Source of the DNA: Perkinsus marinus ATCC 50983
Lineage: Eukaryota; Perkinsozoa; Perkinsida; Perkinsidae
Reading direction: 5' to 3'
NCBI RefSeq assembly: GCF_000006405.1
Contig: NW_003213081.1
Span: 490,805 to 519,923, forward strand
Length of the DNA stretch: 29,119 nt
Position numbers and translations under genes: made by a program. The notes below the pieces were generated by a model. The model was given only the letters and a program-made list of their open reading frames with translations, was not told where the DNA came from and made no database searches. Below, in pieces: positions 9,647 through 18,085 of the stretch; position 1 is the stretch's first letter, and every line of letters begins with the position of its first letter.

Positions 9647-9718
9647 AACGTGACTGTCCCTTCACACACGCCGGAGACCGTCGCCGAGTAAACTGGCCCA
9701 ACGAGTTGACCTCGATTA
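9542..9718 (-). repeat. YR element split direct repeat B, terminal copy
   Basis: This is the element's 5' terminal repeat in its own orientation, apparently identical to 3812-3988. It ends CTCGATTA, and the host flank resumes with GTTGATT. Confidence 0.88.
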
Positions 9719-10275
9719 GTTGATTATTGCGCCATGTTGGCATTTGAGCCCGTTGCTTTTGTTCACCCACCCCAACTTTACAGTGGCTCCATGGAAGCGA
9801 TTCTTGAGAAATCAAGTGACTGCGAGTCGCAGTCTGCGGCCAACGGGAAATTCTTTACAGTCAAGTACTGTTCATCAGCCGAGCTCTAACATGTGTATCG
9901 TGTGTTGTATATGCTGTGCATTACACGGCAATTCACGTGGGTCGCACGCAACGCGCAAGCTGATTCAGCAGAAGCTGCGACAAGTTGGATGCTATCAGGA
10001 GATACTCCTTCTTTCGCGCATGGACTCCATGGACTCCATGCCATGGATATACCACTACGATGGCCTGCGCAGTCGTCTTCAACGGTGATTCTGTTTGTCT
10101 TGACTTCTTCATTTCCCTAGAATTGGTTTATTCGTGTGTGGTGCATCGAGGCCGCACAAGCTGGTTGTGCGGAATCTTGTTCATTTGTAGCGTTTTACGT
10201 GGAGTACGTGAGTTGATTGATGTTTATAGAGCAGATGGACTCAGGAATGAGGAGGACTTCTGGGATCTTTTCTTT

Positions 10276-10295
10276 CGGTAGCCATCTTGGCTCAG
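10276..10295 (+). promoter_or_regulatory. Spliced-leader-like sequence upstream of gene 1 (unit 2)
   Basis: CGGTAGCCATCTTGGCTCAG lies after TTTTCTTT. Compared with unit 1 the base before GG is C rather than T, which makes it closer to the leader (CCGTAGCC...). It lies 241 bases before the ATG of gene 1. Confidence 0.6.
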
Positions 10296-10536
10296 GCGAG
10301 TTGTAACCATCAACTGACGAGTAACTCCTTATCTAGCGCCGATGTCAGTGCAGGGTTGTTCACCAGTGGTGATTGGCTTGAACATGAAGACGCTGCACTC
10401 CGGACAACCTAAAGGAGCATATGCAGCGCACAACCATGAAGGCATATCATAAAACAGTTATCATTATTAGAATATCTTCTTTACTGATAGCAAGCGAGGG
10501 ATCGAGGAATGTTGTGCAGATCATTTCCATTTCGTG

Positions 10537-10848
10537 ATGCCCTATCCTGTTCTGAGACTCCTCATCATCCTGTGGGTTGTCGTTGCTACCCTAGGCGGCG
10601 ACAATCGAATGAGTGATCAAAGAGCATTCAATATCACCGTGGAGGGGACTGACGATTACAGGGATGTCTATGAGGATGGATATGATGCTGTTAGTGCTGT
10701 GTTTAGTCCAAGAAGGAACCTGGGGTCACCTAAGGACCTTTGCGGTGCGTGCCGGACTTGCTGGCTCTTCCTCTGCTGTGGCGGGCCCGTTTGCTGGACT
10801 GTAATGGCTCTATGTGGTGGGGAGTGTGACTGCTGTAACAACCAGTAA
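10537..10848 (+). CDS. Small secreted Cys-rich protein, gene 1 (unit 2, intact)
   Basis: The gene encodes 103 residues from ATG 10537. Residues 1-20 are a signal peptide. Residues 21-65 are acidic, with one N-glycosylation-type site (NIT). The C-terminal module is LCGACRTCWLFLCCGGPVC, then WTVMALCGGECDCCNNQ. The Cys pattern, the LG-x-P motif before it and the CWxVxAxCG core match gene 2 of the same unit, which supports this frame as the true one. It is predicted to be an extracellular, disulfide-rich protein of unknown function. The upstream region carries a spliced-leader-like sequence, and the YR retroelement ends about 820 bases upstream, so expression of this copy could be altered. Confidence 0.72.
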   Translation: MPYPVLRLLIILWVVVATLGGDNRMSDQRAFNITVEGTDDYRDVYEDGYDAVSAVFSPRRNLGSPKDLCGACRTCWLFLCCGGPVCWTVMALCGGECDCCNNQ

Positions 10849-10926
10849 CAGATCGACTGTTTTCCAAGGAGATGAGCAGCCAATGACCTTTTCGATAATG
10901 TGATCAAAGTCAAAAAACCACATCGG

Positions 10927-10949
10927 GTACATTTGACCGTCAAATGTAC
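10927..10949. repeat. Hairpin downstream of gene 1 (unit 2)
   Basis: This has the same 10-bp arms and CCG loop as 1889-1911. Confidence 0.65.
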
Positions 10950-11407
10950 GCCGAATATTGATAAAGCTCGTTATTTATGTCCTGAATCATGATGCTCCAT
11001 AGTCATCATTTTTCCTCTGTCATCGTCGGGTCGATTCCGTCTTCAATTCTGACTTCATCTGATTCCATTTGACTCCATTTGACTCCATACATTGGTGCAT
11101 GTGCTGGGCCTTTGTTCACTGTGATGATGGGTCCGATGGTCAGTACTGTGTGCACTGAGGAGTCTCCTGGACGGGTTCTCAGAAATCGATTCTGTTACCA
11201 GTTGAGCGTTCATCATCAGTCGATCTTATGATCTCTACGGTGTTCGACTCTCCTTTGAATAAACTGAGAATCCATCTTTGCCTTTTGTTGAGTTACAGGG
11301 CTATATGATAGGAAGATATGTGAGCGAGATATTTCACAACCTCTGCCTAGTTGCCGTAAACTTCAACTATCGAATTGATGGTATCAATCTCTGCTCGAGC
11401 TCAGTAT

Positions 11408-11431
11408 AACTGTGTGTTGGAGCACACAGTT
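11408..11431. repeat. Hairpin upstream of gene 2 (unit 2)
   Basis: This has the same arms as 2370-2393 and lies 36 bases before the first ATG of gene 2. Confidence 0.6.
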
Positions 11432-11466
11432 GTATGTCAGGCATTATCAGCATTTCTAAGCGTTGA

Positions 11467-11790
11467 ATGTCTTCCGTGATTATCATCACTCATATGAAGA
11501 TATCTCTTATTCTTGCTATCCTGCTAACCTTGGGTGTTGTCAACGGTGATGTTCATGTGGATGATACTGGGAGGATCATCTCTGACATGATGATGGACAA
11601 GCAGGCTGATATTGGCAGTCACGTGTCCGAATTTGACCTCAAACAAGACTCGTATAGGGACCTTGGGAATCCAGTTAGCTGTGTTGGTTGCAAAATCTGC
11701 AGGGCATTCGGGTTTATTGCGCCTCCTTGTTGGCCTGTAGACGCTGCGTGTGGCACTGATTGCCATAAATGTTGTGATGGTGACATTTGA
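11467..11790 (+). CDS. Small secreted Cys-rich protein, gene 2 (unit 2)
   Basis: This copy has 107 codons, with the likely start at the second ATG (11494), which gives the signal peptide MKISLILAILLTLGVVNG. It is identical to the unit 1 copy except for Glu in place of Gly in the linker, with a few silent base changes. The C-terminal Cys module (CVGCKIC, CWPVDAACGTDCHKCC) is unchanged. Both copies being open fits two functional genes. The function is unknown and secretion is predicted. Confidence 0.75.
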   Translation: MSSVIIITHMKISLILAILLTLGVVNGDVHVDDTGRIISDMMMDKQADIGSHVSEFDLKQDSYRDLGNPVSCVGCKICRAFGFIAPPCWPVDAACGTDCHKCCDGDI

Positions 11791-12421
11791 TATTTTTCAG
11801 CTGTTCAACACACCAACTACATATTCTTTCTCATACATATTCCGACATAACTTTTGAACCCATATTCATTCCCTTAGTTTGTTAGTCGCGTCAGTACGAG
11901 AAGCTCATCTGATGCAAGACCCAGTTTCCTGACCAGCTGGTCACCACTGGTTTCTTAACATTGGTTTAGCATGTCGTTCAATCTGTTTCGTATCAACCTA
12001 TGTACTCGTTATAAAACTCACAGGTTTTTCACAGATTGCCCTGTCGTGTTCCATCTTCACCGATCGGAATCCACATAATATGTGGCACATATAGTGGTAA
12101 GGGCAATAACTTAGTACTTACGTAGTGTTGCAACTATCACATGCTTCATATGAACGTAAGACCCGGGACGTGCCGATATTAGCAAGGTCAGTGCCAAATT
12201 GGCAATGCTTATAGTAGCAGCAATAGGAGTTTGGAATGCAAACTCCGACTTATGAGGATAAGACCTTCATGTTACGTGTTCGAAGAGCGATTGATCCCAT
12301 CATCAGTCGTCGCTTTTCGGACAACGATTTTCGGAGCAGGACTCGAGAGGAGACTCTGGAGAACATGGCCCCGATCGCAGCGAGGCTGAGTGAGTGTCAT
12401 ATGGTACAGTCATAAGCGGTA

Positions 12422-12472
12422 CAGTATAGCTGTTAGCTATACTGGTTAGGTACTGCGCTTATGCGCAGTACC
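12422..12472. repeat. Two adjacent hairpins at the right duplication end
   Basis: Arms CAGTATAGCT/AGCTATACTG (12422-12444) are followed by GGTACTGCGC/GCGCAGTACC with loop TTAT (12449-12472). They match the pair at 3412-3456. Unit similarity ends right after them. Confidence 0.72.
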
Positions 12473-12514
12473 GTCACCGACGGTACAACGCAGTTCAAGC
12501 TTTTGGCCGGTCAG

Positions 12515-12830
12515 ACAGTTGTGGCTCGTAGTACGAGCCTCGTACAGTGTCAACTCATACAGTTTCAACCAAATCTGTGTCAGATGATACAGTGTCGTTC
12601 AGTTCTGCCGAACTTAGTATAGAGGCATCTCGTGCGGTGTTATTACATACAGTTTCTAGTAGAAACTTTCTACCGGTACAAGTTCCTAATATGAAATTCA
12701 TACAGTGTCCGCAAATGCAGTGACAGTTAATACAGATGCCATCGATACAGTGACACGCCATACCACTGATTTTGATAAAGTTAGATTTCGTGGAGTTGCC
12801 ACCAGTACAGTTTCAGCAGTAGCCAGGCCA
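12515..12830 (+). repeat. Degenerate 15-bp tandem repeat, TACAGTNTC type
   Basis: The core TACAG(T) followed by G/T, T/A and C recurs at 12543, 12558, 12588, 12648, 12701, 12731, 12746 and 12806. Within 12543-12648 and within 12701-12806 all spacings are multiples of 15. In the matching frames it reads as five-residue repeats with TVS at their head (TVSTH, TVSTK, SVSDD, TVSFS). The two halves differ in phase by one base, and stops close the frames, so it is either a decayed repeat protein or a non-coding minisatellite. Confidence 0.7.
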
Positions 12831-12962
12831 TTTTAGTAGGTGAAATAGCGATTTGCAGAGAAATTAAGTAGAAATTCTACTGTAGAGTTGCAGCCGAGCG
12901 GCGCCTACGGGCTCTGAATACGCTAGACCAGAGATCCTGACGGAACACCTATCTGGAGAATG

Positions 12963-12999
12963 GCTGAATGGTATTGGCTAAGCCAACGCCGTTCAGCCA
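12963..12999. repeat. Compound hairpin
   Basis: Outer arms GGCTGAA and TTCAGCC enclose an inner hairpin, TTGGCT-A-AGCCAA. It sits at the ATG (12968) of the next open frame. Confidence 0.5.
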
Positions 13000-13300
13000 A
13001 CTTGCAGTCACCGTGAATCCAGTCTTAGTACCAGAAGACTCAGGTTTGAACCTAAGTAGTGTTATTAGGGATGGAATAAAGTTGCACGAGGGTATGGGGT
13101 ACGACTGTGTATCGAACATGAATGTATGCCCTAACAATGTACTGATTTGCACTGTACTCGCTTACTCTGTACGATATGATACTATACCTAGTGAGACTGT
13201 ACGAAACGAGACTGTACGATTGATGATGTGCCGAGTGAAGGAAGATGACTCATTAGTGTTCAAATCAAACGAATCGAAGGTGTATCATCGAGAACTGTAG
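12968..13300 (+). CDS. Possible five-residue-repeat protein (TVRxx), unrecognised
   Basis: This frame of 110 codons overlaps a second block of 15-bp repeats. Consecutive 15-mers starting at 13091 and running to about 13285 keep phase, and the clearest read TVLAY, SVRYD, TIPSE, TVRNE, TVRLM. After a phase break, five more in-phase 15-mers (13294, 13309, 13324, 13339, 13354) encode TVEVA, SVRIS, GTRVG, ILRVA, TVRYD. It resembles a repeat protein, but the residues do not fit the A(D/N)Lxx pentapeptide family. No signal peptide is seen. Whether it is translated is uncertain. Confidence 0.35.
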   Translation: MVLAKPTPFSQLAVTVNPVLVPEDSGLNLSSVIRDGIKLHEGMGYDCVSNMNVCPNNVLICTVLAYSVRYDTIPSETVRNETVRLMMCRVKEDDSLVFKSNESKVYHREL

Positions 13301-13368
13301 AAGTTGCAAGTGTACGAATAAGTGGTACACGAGTAGGTATTCTACGAGTTGCAACTGTACGATACGAT
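13294..13368 (+). repeat. 15-bp tandem repeat, ACTGTACGA type, last block
   Basis: Five consecutive 15-mers start at 13294, 13309, 13324, 13339 and 13354, each with a TGTA/TACGA core. They continue the block at 13091-13285 after an 8-base phase shift. Confidence 0.65.
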
Positions 13369-14144
13369 TCTCACCGGCAAGGCCCACACCTCCGTCGTCT
13401 GATGTTTTTCGGCCATTTCGTTAGCGGTCGGACTAGTCTCAGTCCGTGTCTACTCTTCCTCTCATTCCGGATGAGAGGATGAGAATACCAATGAGTCGCT
13501 AATATTCTCGTTGCCTGATTCTCCCTGGGAGAAAATCTCCTACCACGTTCCTCTCTTCATCTCGGATGGCGTTATCACCATTGAAAGGTAGAGTAGAAAC
13601 TCTACCTTGATGAGACTACCACGCAGACTAGAGCCGTGCTTTGGAAACGCATTCACGAACACAGAGCGTCAGCGTTCTTCACAGAAGATGAACTCCGGTC
13701 CCAGGGGAGACTCACAGCCTCCTGGGGCCCAGGAGACTTCCGTATTTCAAATTAGAATATACTGGGCACCTGGCGTAGTTGACAGCTTCTAACAGCAACA
13801 TATATACTTACAGCCAGGAACCGTCTGCCTCTACTCCTGATCGAGCTATCATGGACGCGCTTCGACCTACTACAACGAAATCAAATCCGTTCATTCGACC
13901 CTCAGCGAAACGAGAGAAATGCAACCCCAGGAAGCCAAGGAGAGCTCCGTTCGGCCGCGGTAAGCACATGCACACAACTACAGTCAGCCGGATGAAAGGT
14001 TACGATCTATGTTTCTACGATGGCGACTCGCCATCGTATAAACAAGCATTTTATACTGCCGTAGCGTTCGGCAGTCCGAGCGTGCGGGAACTCCAGTGGA
14101 GTTACTCCACGGACCCACGTGCCGCATCATGGTGACAGCTGTCA
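13369..14144. other. Stretch without a recognised gene, several hairpins
   Basis: No domain is recognised in the short frames here. The hairpins are TCCTCTCAT/ATGAGAGGA (13457-13479), AAGGTAGAGT/ACTCTACCTT (13585-13608), TACGATGGCG/CGCCATCGTA (14016-14038) and the palindrome TGACAGCTGTCA (about 14132-14143). Confidence 0.5.
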
Positions 14145-15005
14145 CAGCTGAGCTGTGTACGAGGTAGTGAAGGAGAGGCTCCTGACGACTGCACTGTCGA
14201 CCATCTGGACAAGTTGTTCAGAACAAGCACTTATGTTCTCTCCGCGTGGAGAGAGGCAACGAGACACGCAGTCGCGACTCGCGAGGCCATTGACAACATT
14301 ATTCTTGATGAGTTGGCACCAGTGGAGCAGGTGCGCGAAGGTCGTGAGATGATTGATGCGCTCCGTCAGAAGGAGGACGCTCTTGCAGCACAAATCGAGA
14401 CCTTTGACGCCGACATCGCTGAGACTATAGCCAAGGTTGACCGTCTATGGTCAACGCGGGCTAGGGAGCAAGGTAGATCCCGGTTGGACTCACCAACCCC
14501 CTCGGTGAATGACGCTTGCTCGAGTACGAGATCCTATGGGGAGCTCAGTCTCGGCCTACATACATGTAGCTCTCGTATGAGTACCTACGGAGCACAGGAA
14601 AAGATCAGCACCTCCTATGGGCTCCGACTCAGCACCCCGAAGTCAGAGCTTGAAGAGTTTGGCCGATCAACCTGTCCCCGTGTCCGCTTTAGAAGCTTTT
14701 GTATCCGTATCTCACCTCACCTCACGGCAACGTCAACTGAGGTCTCACGCCCTAAATTCGCCCAGTGCGAGGATTCCATGAGCTTATCCAGGGCCTGGAT
14801 AATGCCTGGACGCCAGGAACTATACGATCGTGGAGGCATTCTTGACGGAAGCCAATGCTGGAACACTCTCGGGGAAGACCTTTGCGCCGCACAGGCACCT
14901 GCGCGCGGCATGTGTTTCGAGATTGATGTCTACTCTCAAACCTGTGACTCTGAAATCTGCGGCGGAAGACCAGGCACTGAGTACCCAGTGCATAGTATCT
15001 TATAA
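14145..15005 (+). other. Coding-like region with coiled coil, unrecognised
   Basis: A plus-strand open stretch encodes a region rich in Ala, Glu, Asp and Leu with heptad spacing, including REAIDNIILDELAPVEQV and ALRQKEDALAAQIETFDAD, typical of a coiled coil of about 60 residues (about 14265-14450). Further along, coding-like composition moves between frames, ending in a stretch with KPVTLKSAAEDQALSTQC just before 15010. It may be a decayed gene or part of a mobile element. I recognise no domain and do not join the pieces. Confidence 0.35.
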
Positions 15006-16258
15006 GAATTAAGAATCCTTTTTTCAAATGCGCAAAACTTACTGAAAATTTCTGTGAGCTCTGTGTGGAATTCAAAAATTTAGGTATATTTCTCTACTCT
15101 AATACCTATTGTGAACACGACAGGAAAAATGTGTCGATAATCGGAAAAGATTTCCGATTCCCCGAGTTCCACTGTGATACTCGGCGCAGCGCAGACCGTG
15201 CAAGCGTGAACGGAGACTATAGACCGGAGACAGCTCAAAGCTGTTTCCGGTCTATAGGGACACGAATGATGTCACATCACTGTCCCAAGTGACACCACAG
15301 AAGGAGAAGAAACACAAACGGACCATCACAACCCGGGAACCGCACGACCGACAAGTTTTTCTTAGGGCAGTAGGGGGAATCGGGATACGGTACTTTTGGC
15401 ATCCCCGTATATGAGTGGAATACGCAACAATCTTCTGTTGCGTTGTGAGCACAGAGCGGTACAGAGTGAAGTTGGATTCACATGTCGGCGTCACAAGTCT
15501 ACGTGCCGCTTTGAGATATATCAGCAATGTTGAAATTGAATTTCACTGTCGACTTTCGACAGTTGAATCCGTGGCCAAGAGCAGTGGTCATGCTAAACCT
15601 CTTGTATAATACTACAGTCTAGCTAAGCAAGACTTTCACGTTAGCGTGAACGGCGAGATGCTCTCGACTTCGAGAATTCGCTGGTCGCTAGCGTCGAGGC
15701 GAGTTGACGCAGCTTCAAACTCAATTCGCGTGAATTGGTCAAATTGAATCCGATTTGTTACTTTTTCTCCATATGAAAGTTATGAAATACTCCAGCTGTG
15801 ACTATGCTCACCTTCGTAACGAGCGATAGGGTTATTGGACCATAAATAATTCGTAGACCTCGCAGTGCGCCGGCGCGTGACCCTCAGCTATGCGACAGCC
15901 GAGAGGCTGTAGCTATATGACCGTCACTCTATGCGACGCCGCTTCGCCGATGCGCAACAACGACTTGCCTCCACATCTTGTACCACTAATGCACAACCTG
16001 GTGAACGTCTCACTTTTGGTCTGGCTTAACATGGTCAGGGCTGATTTCGCGGTCGGGAGGTGGGTCCGTGAGGAGGGAGTATGACTTACATTGTGTGATA
16101 ATAGAACCCCTTTCAGAACCGAAGTCCTTGGACCATTCCCGACAGCGGATAGCAATGACGATGCCAACTTAACCTCAGGTCAGTCATATGGATTCGGTCA
16201 CAGCTCGAGGCATGAGATCGATCATCAATTGCTGTGTTCATTTCAGGGGGCGGGGAGT
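15006..16258. other. Stretch without a recognised gene
   Basis: Only short, featureless frames are present. It contains the strong hairpin at 15217-15257 and a possible intron acceptor (TTCATTTCAG) ending at 16245, just before the start of the three-exon gene. That acceptor could belong to a 5' UTR intron or accept a trans-spliced leader. Confidence 0.4.
15217..15257. repeat. Long hairpin, 19-bp stem with 3-base loop
   Basis: Arms CTATAGACCGGA and TCCGGTCTATAG continue through one G-T pair into ACAGCT/AGCTGT around the loop CAA. There is no other copy in the window. Confidence 0.85.
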
Positions 16259-16680
16259 ATGAGAAACCGGTCGGTAAATGCACCATGGATACTTTTGGGC
16301 ATGTGGTTGGTTGTGAATGCCGCACTTCCAACATGGTGTGTTACGCTGTAATCTTCAACGACCCCTCCCACTCAGATATCCGTCGCATTATTGTACAAAT
16401 TCTCAATTTACCTTATTTCTTTCAGGACTTTTATATTGGAGTGATCTATGCAGCGGTCTGTGGTAACGTTTGTGGGAAAAGCGACGACTGTCCGGAGCCT
16501 CCTTCTGGACTGCCACAATGCCAGCCTTTCGGAGTATGCACTATCGTATGCAGCAATGATGAGGTAAACTCAGTTCGCTCCGATACTGGCCTACAAGTGG
16601 CGTCTTCTCAGGACTGTCCTGAAGGTGGGTTTTGTCTAGATAGCGGGGCCCAGGGGAAGTATTGCTCTTTCCGCAATTGA
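16259..16680 (+). CDS. Secreted Cys-rich protein with DCPE repeats, three exons
   Basis: Proposed exons are 16259-16339, 16426-16563 and 16612-16680, with introns of 86 and 48 bases, both GT-AG and both phase 0. Exon 1 encodes a signal peptide (MRNRSVNAPWILLGMWLVVNAALP). Exon 2 encodes VCGNVCGKSDDCPE, then a Cys-rich stretch to VCSNDE. Removing intron 2 makes VCSNDE run into DCPEGGFC, which repeats the CGKSDDCPE motif, a strong internal sign that the splice is real. The acceptor before exon 2 (TTTCTTTCAG) is good; the donor of intron 1 (GTTACG) is weaker. The product, about 95 residues, is predicted to be extracellular and disulfide-rich. No family name is assigned. An AG ending a pyrimidine tract at 16245 would allow leader trans-splicing 13 bases before the ATG. 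Confidence 0.62.
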
Positions 16681-17192
16681 TCAACACACAATCATAGATG
16701 ATCACTCGTGAGCGGTATGTTTCGAACATAATTCTTGACCCATGGCTGATGGCCCTAATATTCGGACCGTCTCTATTTTGTCTATCTTAGCCTCGATTCC
16801 TGATAGACTTGATACAAATGTCTCTCCTCACTCCACTACACAAGTTTGTCTTTCCTGTAGACCTCAATGGTAACAAGTTCGGTCTGAAACGGTTTAATGC
16901 CGACAACGGCGAGGGAGAGTTCAATATTAACAACTTGTTGGCGTGTGATGTCGCCCGCTTTTCATGGAATAGAAACTGCTAGAGACACCTTTGATAGCAC
17001 TACAATATAACAACTACAGATGTATGATATATGATTCACCTAATGTCGATTATTGACGAAACCTCGATACAACTTACATAATGGCATTATGCAATTCGGG
17101 TTCATTATGGTATGATGGCATCATATTATGATGATGATCATAATAATGCTCACAGTTGTGATGATTTGACCAGCTCGGCCACCCGAGCGTGG
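16681..17192. other. Stretch up to the gap, no gene seen
   Basis: AT-richer DNA with no credible ORF. Near 17080-17160 there are runs of ATGATG/CATCAT and ATTATG. Confidence 0.45.
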
Positions 17193-17292
17193 NNNNNNNN
17201 NNNNNNNNNNNNNNNNNNNNNNNNNNNNNNNNNNNNNNNNNNNNNNNNNNNNNNNNNNNNNNNNNNNNNNNNNNNNNNNNNNNNNNNNNNNN
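17193..17292. other. Assembly gap (100 N)
   Basis: Exactly 100 unknown bases, the usual placeholder for a gap of unknown size. Both sides are hairpin-forming: GTCACCGCCT/AGGCGGTGAC at 17294-17316 on the right. Confidence 0.99.
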
Positions 17293-17483
17293 AGTCACCG
17301 CCTCGGAGGCGGTGACCCACCAGTCTGGTGGCACCAGAAGTGAGAAGGCGAAGACTCTGGTAATTGAACCCGGAATCTTTAGCACGTGACGCAGGCCTGA
17401 TGCCTTTATATCACATGCTTGATATTTTTGTTATACTCCTACGTCGAATCGATTGAATGTGAGTTTTAATTACTCGTATGTTG

Positions 17484-18085
17484 CAGGGCAGTCGAGAGAA
17501 AAACAGATGAGAGAGTCGGCACATTCGAGCGATAGTAAGGGTCGAGTGGACAGAGCGGACTTTCCATCATCGAGTAATAATTTATCAGATACGAGGCGCA
17601 CCTGAGTAGTGAGAAAGACGATAAAATCGTCCTTAGTGGTCAGGCTGGAATGCATAAGTTAGCTGGGCGCTTTACATCATCCCTTCAGGAAACATTATGA
17701 GGATTTGGAGAGGCAAATGGATTCGAGAGAAGAGAACTTGAACAGACGCCTATTGCAGGTCACCTAGGCCAACCGACTGATGACTCATTCCCATACGATC
17801 TTGAATTTAGATAGGTTCAAAGGCGACAGGAGAAGATCGATTCCTTGCTCAAAGATCGCGCGTAGATACCAGAGTACTGCAGAACAACGTGACAATGGTT
17901 GAAGAATCAACAATCTACGGAAAGGAGTGTCATTCCTGAAGAACGAGCGTGATGCAGAGAACCGACTGAGTTTGTCTGAAAGCTCAGAGATGCCTGGATC
18001 GACGATTGAGCAAAAATCTATTGAGCAAAGCCTGGAGGCTGCCGTGCAGCGCAAGGTCCGCCGTATGCTGTCTGATATTGATTGA
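17484..18085 (+). pseudogene. Fragmented coiled-coil protein gene
   Basis: Plus-strand pieces read as an acidic/basic heptad-rich protein: GQSREKQMRESAHSSDSKG (about 17486), then after a good acceptor (CATCCCTTCAG, about 17690) HYEDLERQMDSREENLNRR, then RRQEKIDSLLKDRA, then FLKNERDAENRLSLSESSEM and EQSLEAAVQRKVRRMLSDID with a stop at 18085. Some breaks can be introns (CCCTTCAG acceptor at about 17690, CAG/GTCACC donor at about 17760), but others, such as a stop near 17905, are not easily spliced out. It could be a real multi-exon gene with non-obvious introns or a decayed one. No family is identified. Confidence 0.4.

Larger units (their letters stand above)
3671..9718 (-). mobile_element. 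Ngaro/PAT-like tyrosine-recombinase (YR) retroelement
   Basis: In the element's own orientation it reads: left repeat B (9718-9542), gag-like part with a CCCH finger, long CTGA microsatellite, reverse transcriptase/RNase H, tyrosine recombinase, then repeats A (4112-3986), B (3988-3812) and A (3797-3671). This split direct repeat layout is typical of Ngaro and PAT elements in the DIRS order, which integrate by a tyrosine recombinase and do not make target-site duplications. TTA sits at each repeat junction. The two B copies (177 bp) look identical, and the two A copies (127 bp) differ at about three positions, so the insertion is young. The coding part is open in several pieces, so the copy looks broken at a few places, though frame changes are natural in such elements. 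It lies in tandem unit 2, upstream of gene 1, in the opposite orientation to the host genes. Confidence 0.85.
3439..12453 (+). repeat. Tandem duplication unit 2, interrupted by a retroelement
   Basis: This is the second copy of the unit. It begins at the motif TGCGCTTATGCGCAGTACCG at 3439, and the motif recurs at 12454. Without the inserted YR retroelement (3671-9718) it is about 2.97 kb. Matching landmarks are the GTTGGCAAAGTTCACAA run (about 813 in unit 1, about 3655 here), the spliced-leader-like sequence (1241 and 10276), gene 1 (1501 and 10537) and gene 2 (2429 and 11467). Near 12070 unit 2 differs from unit 1 (near 3030) by a replaced stretch of some tens of bases. Confidence 0.88.

Noticed and set aside
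12515-13300. Pentapeptide-repeat (A(D/N)Lxx) protein
   Set aside because: The period is right but the residues (TVSxx, TVRxx) do not fit that family's central Leu/Phe pattern.
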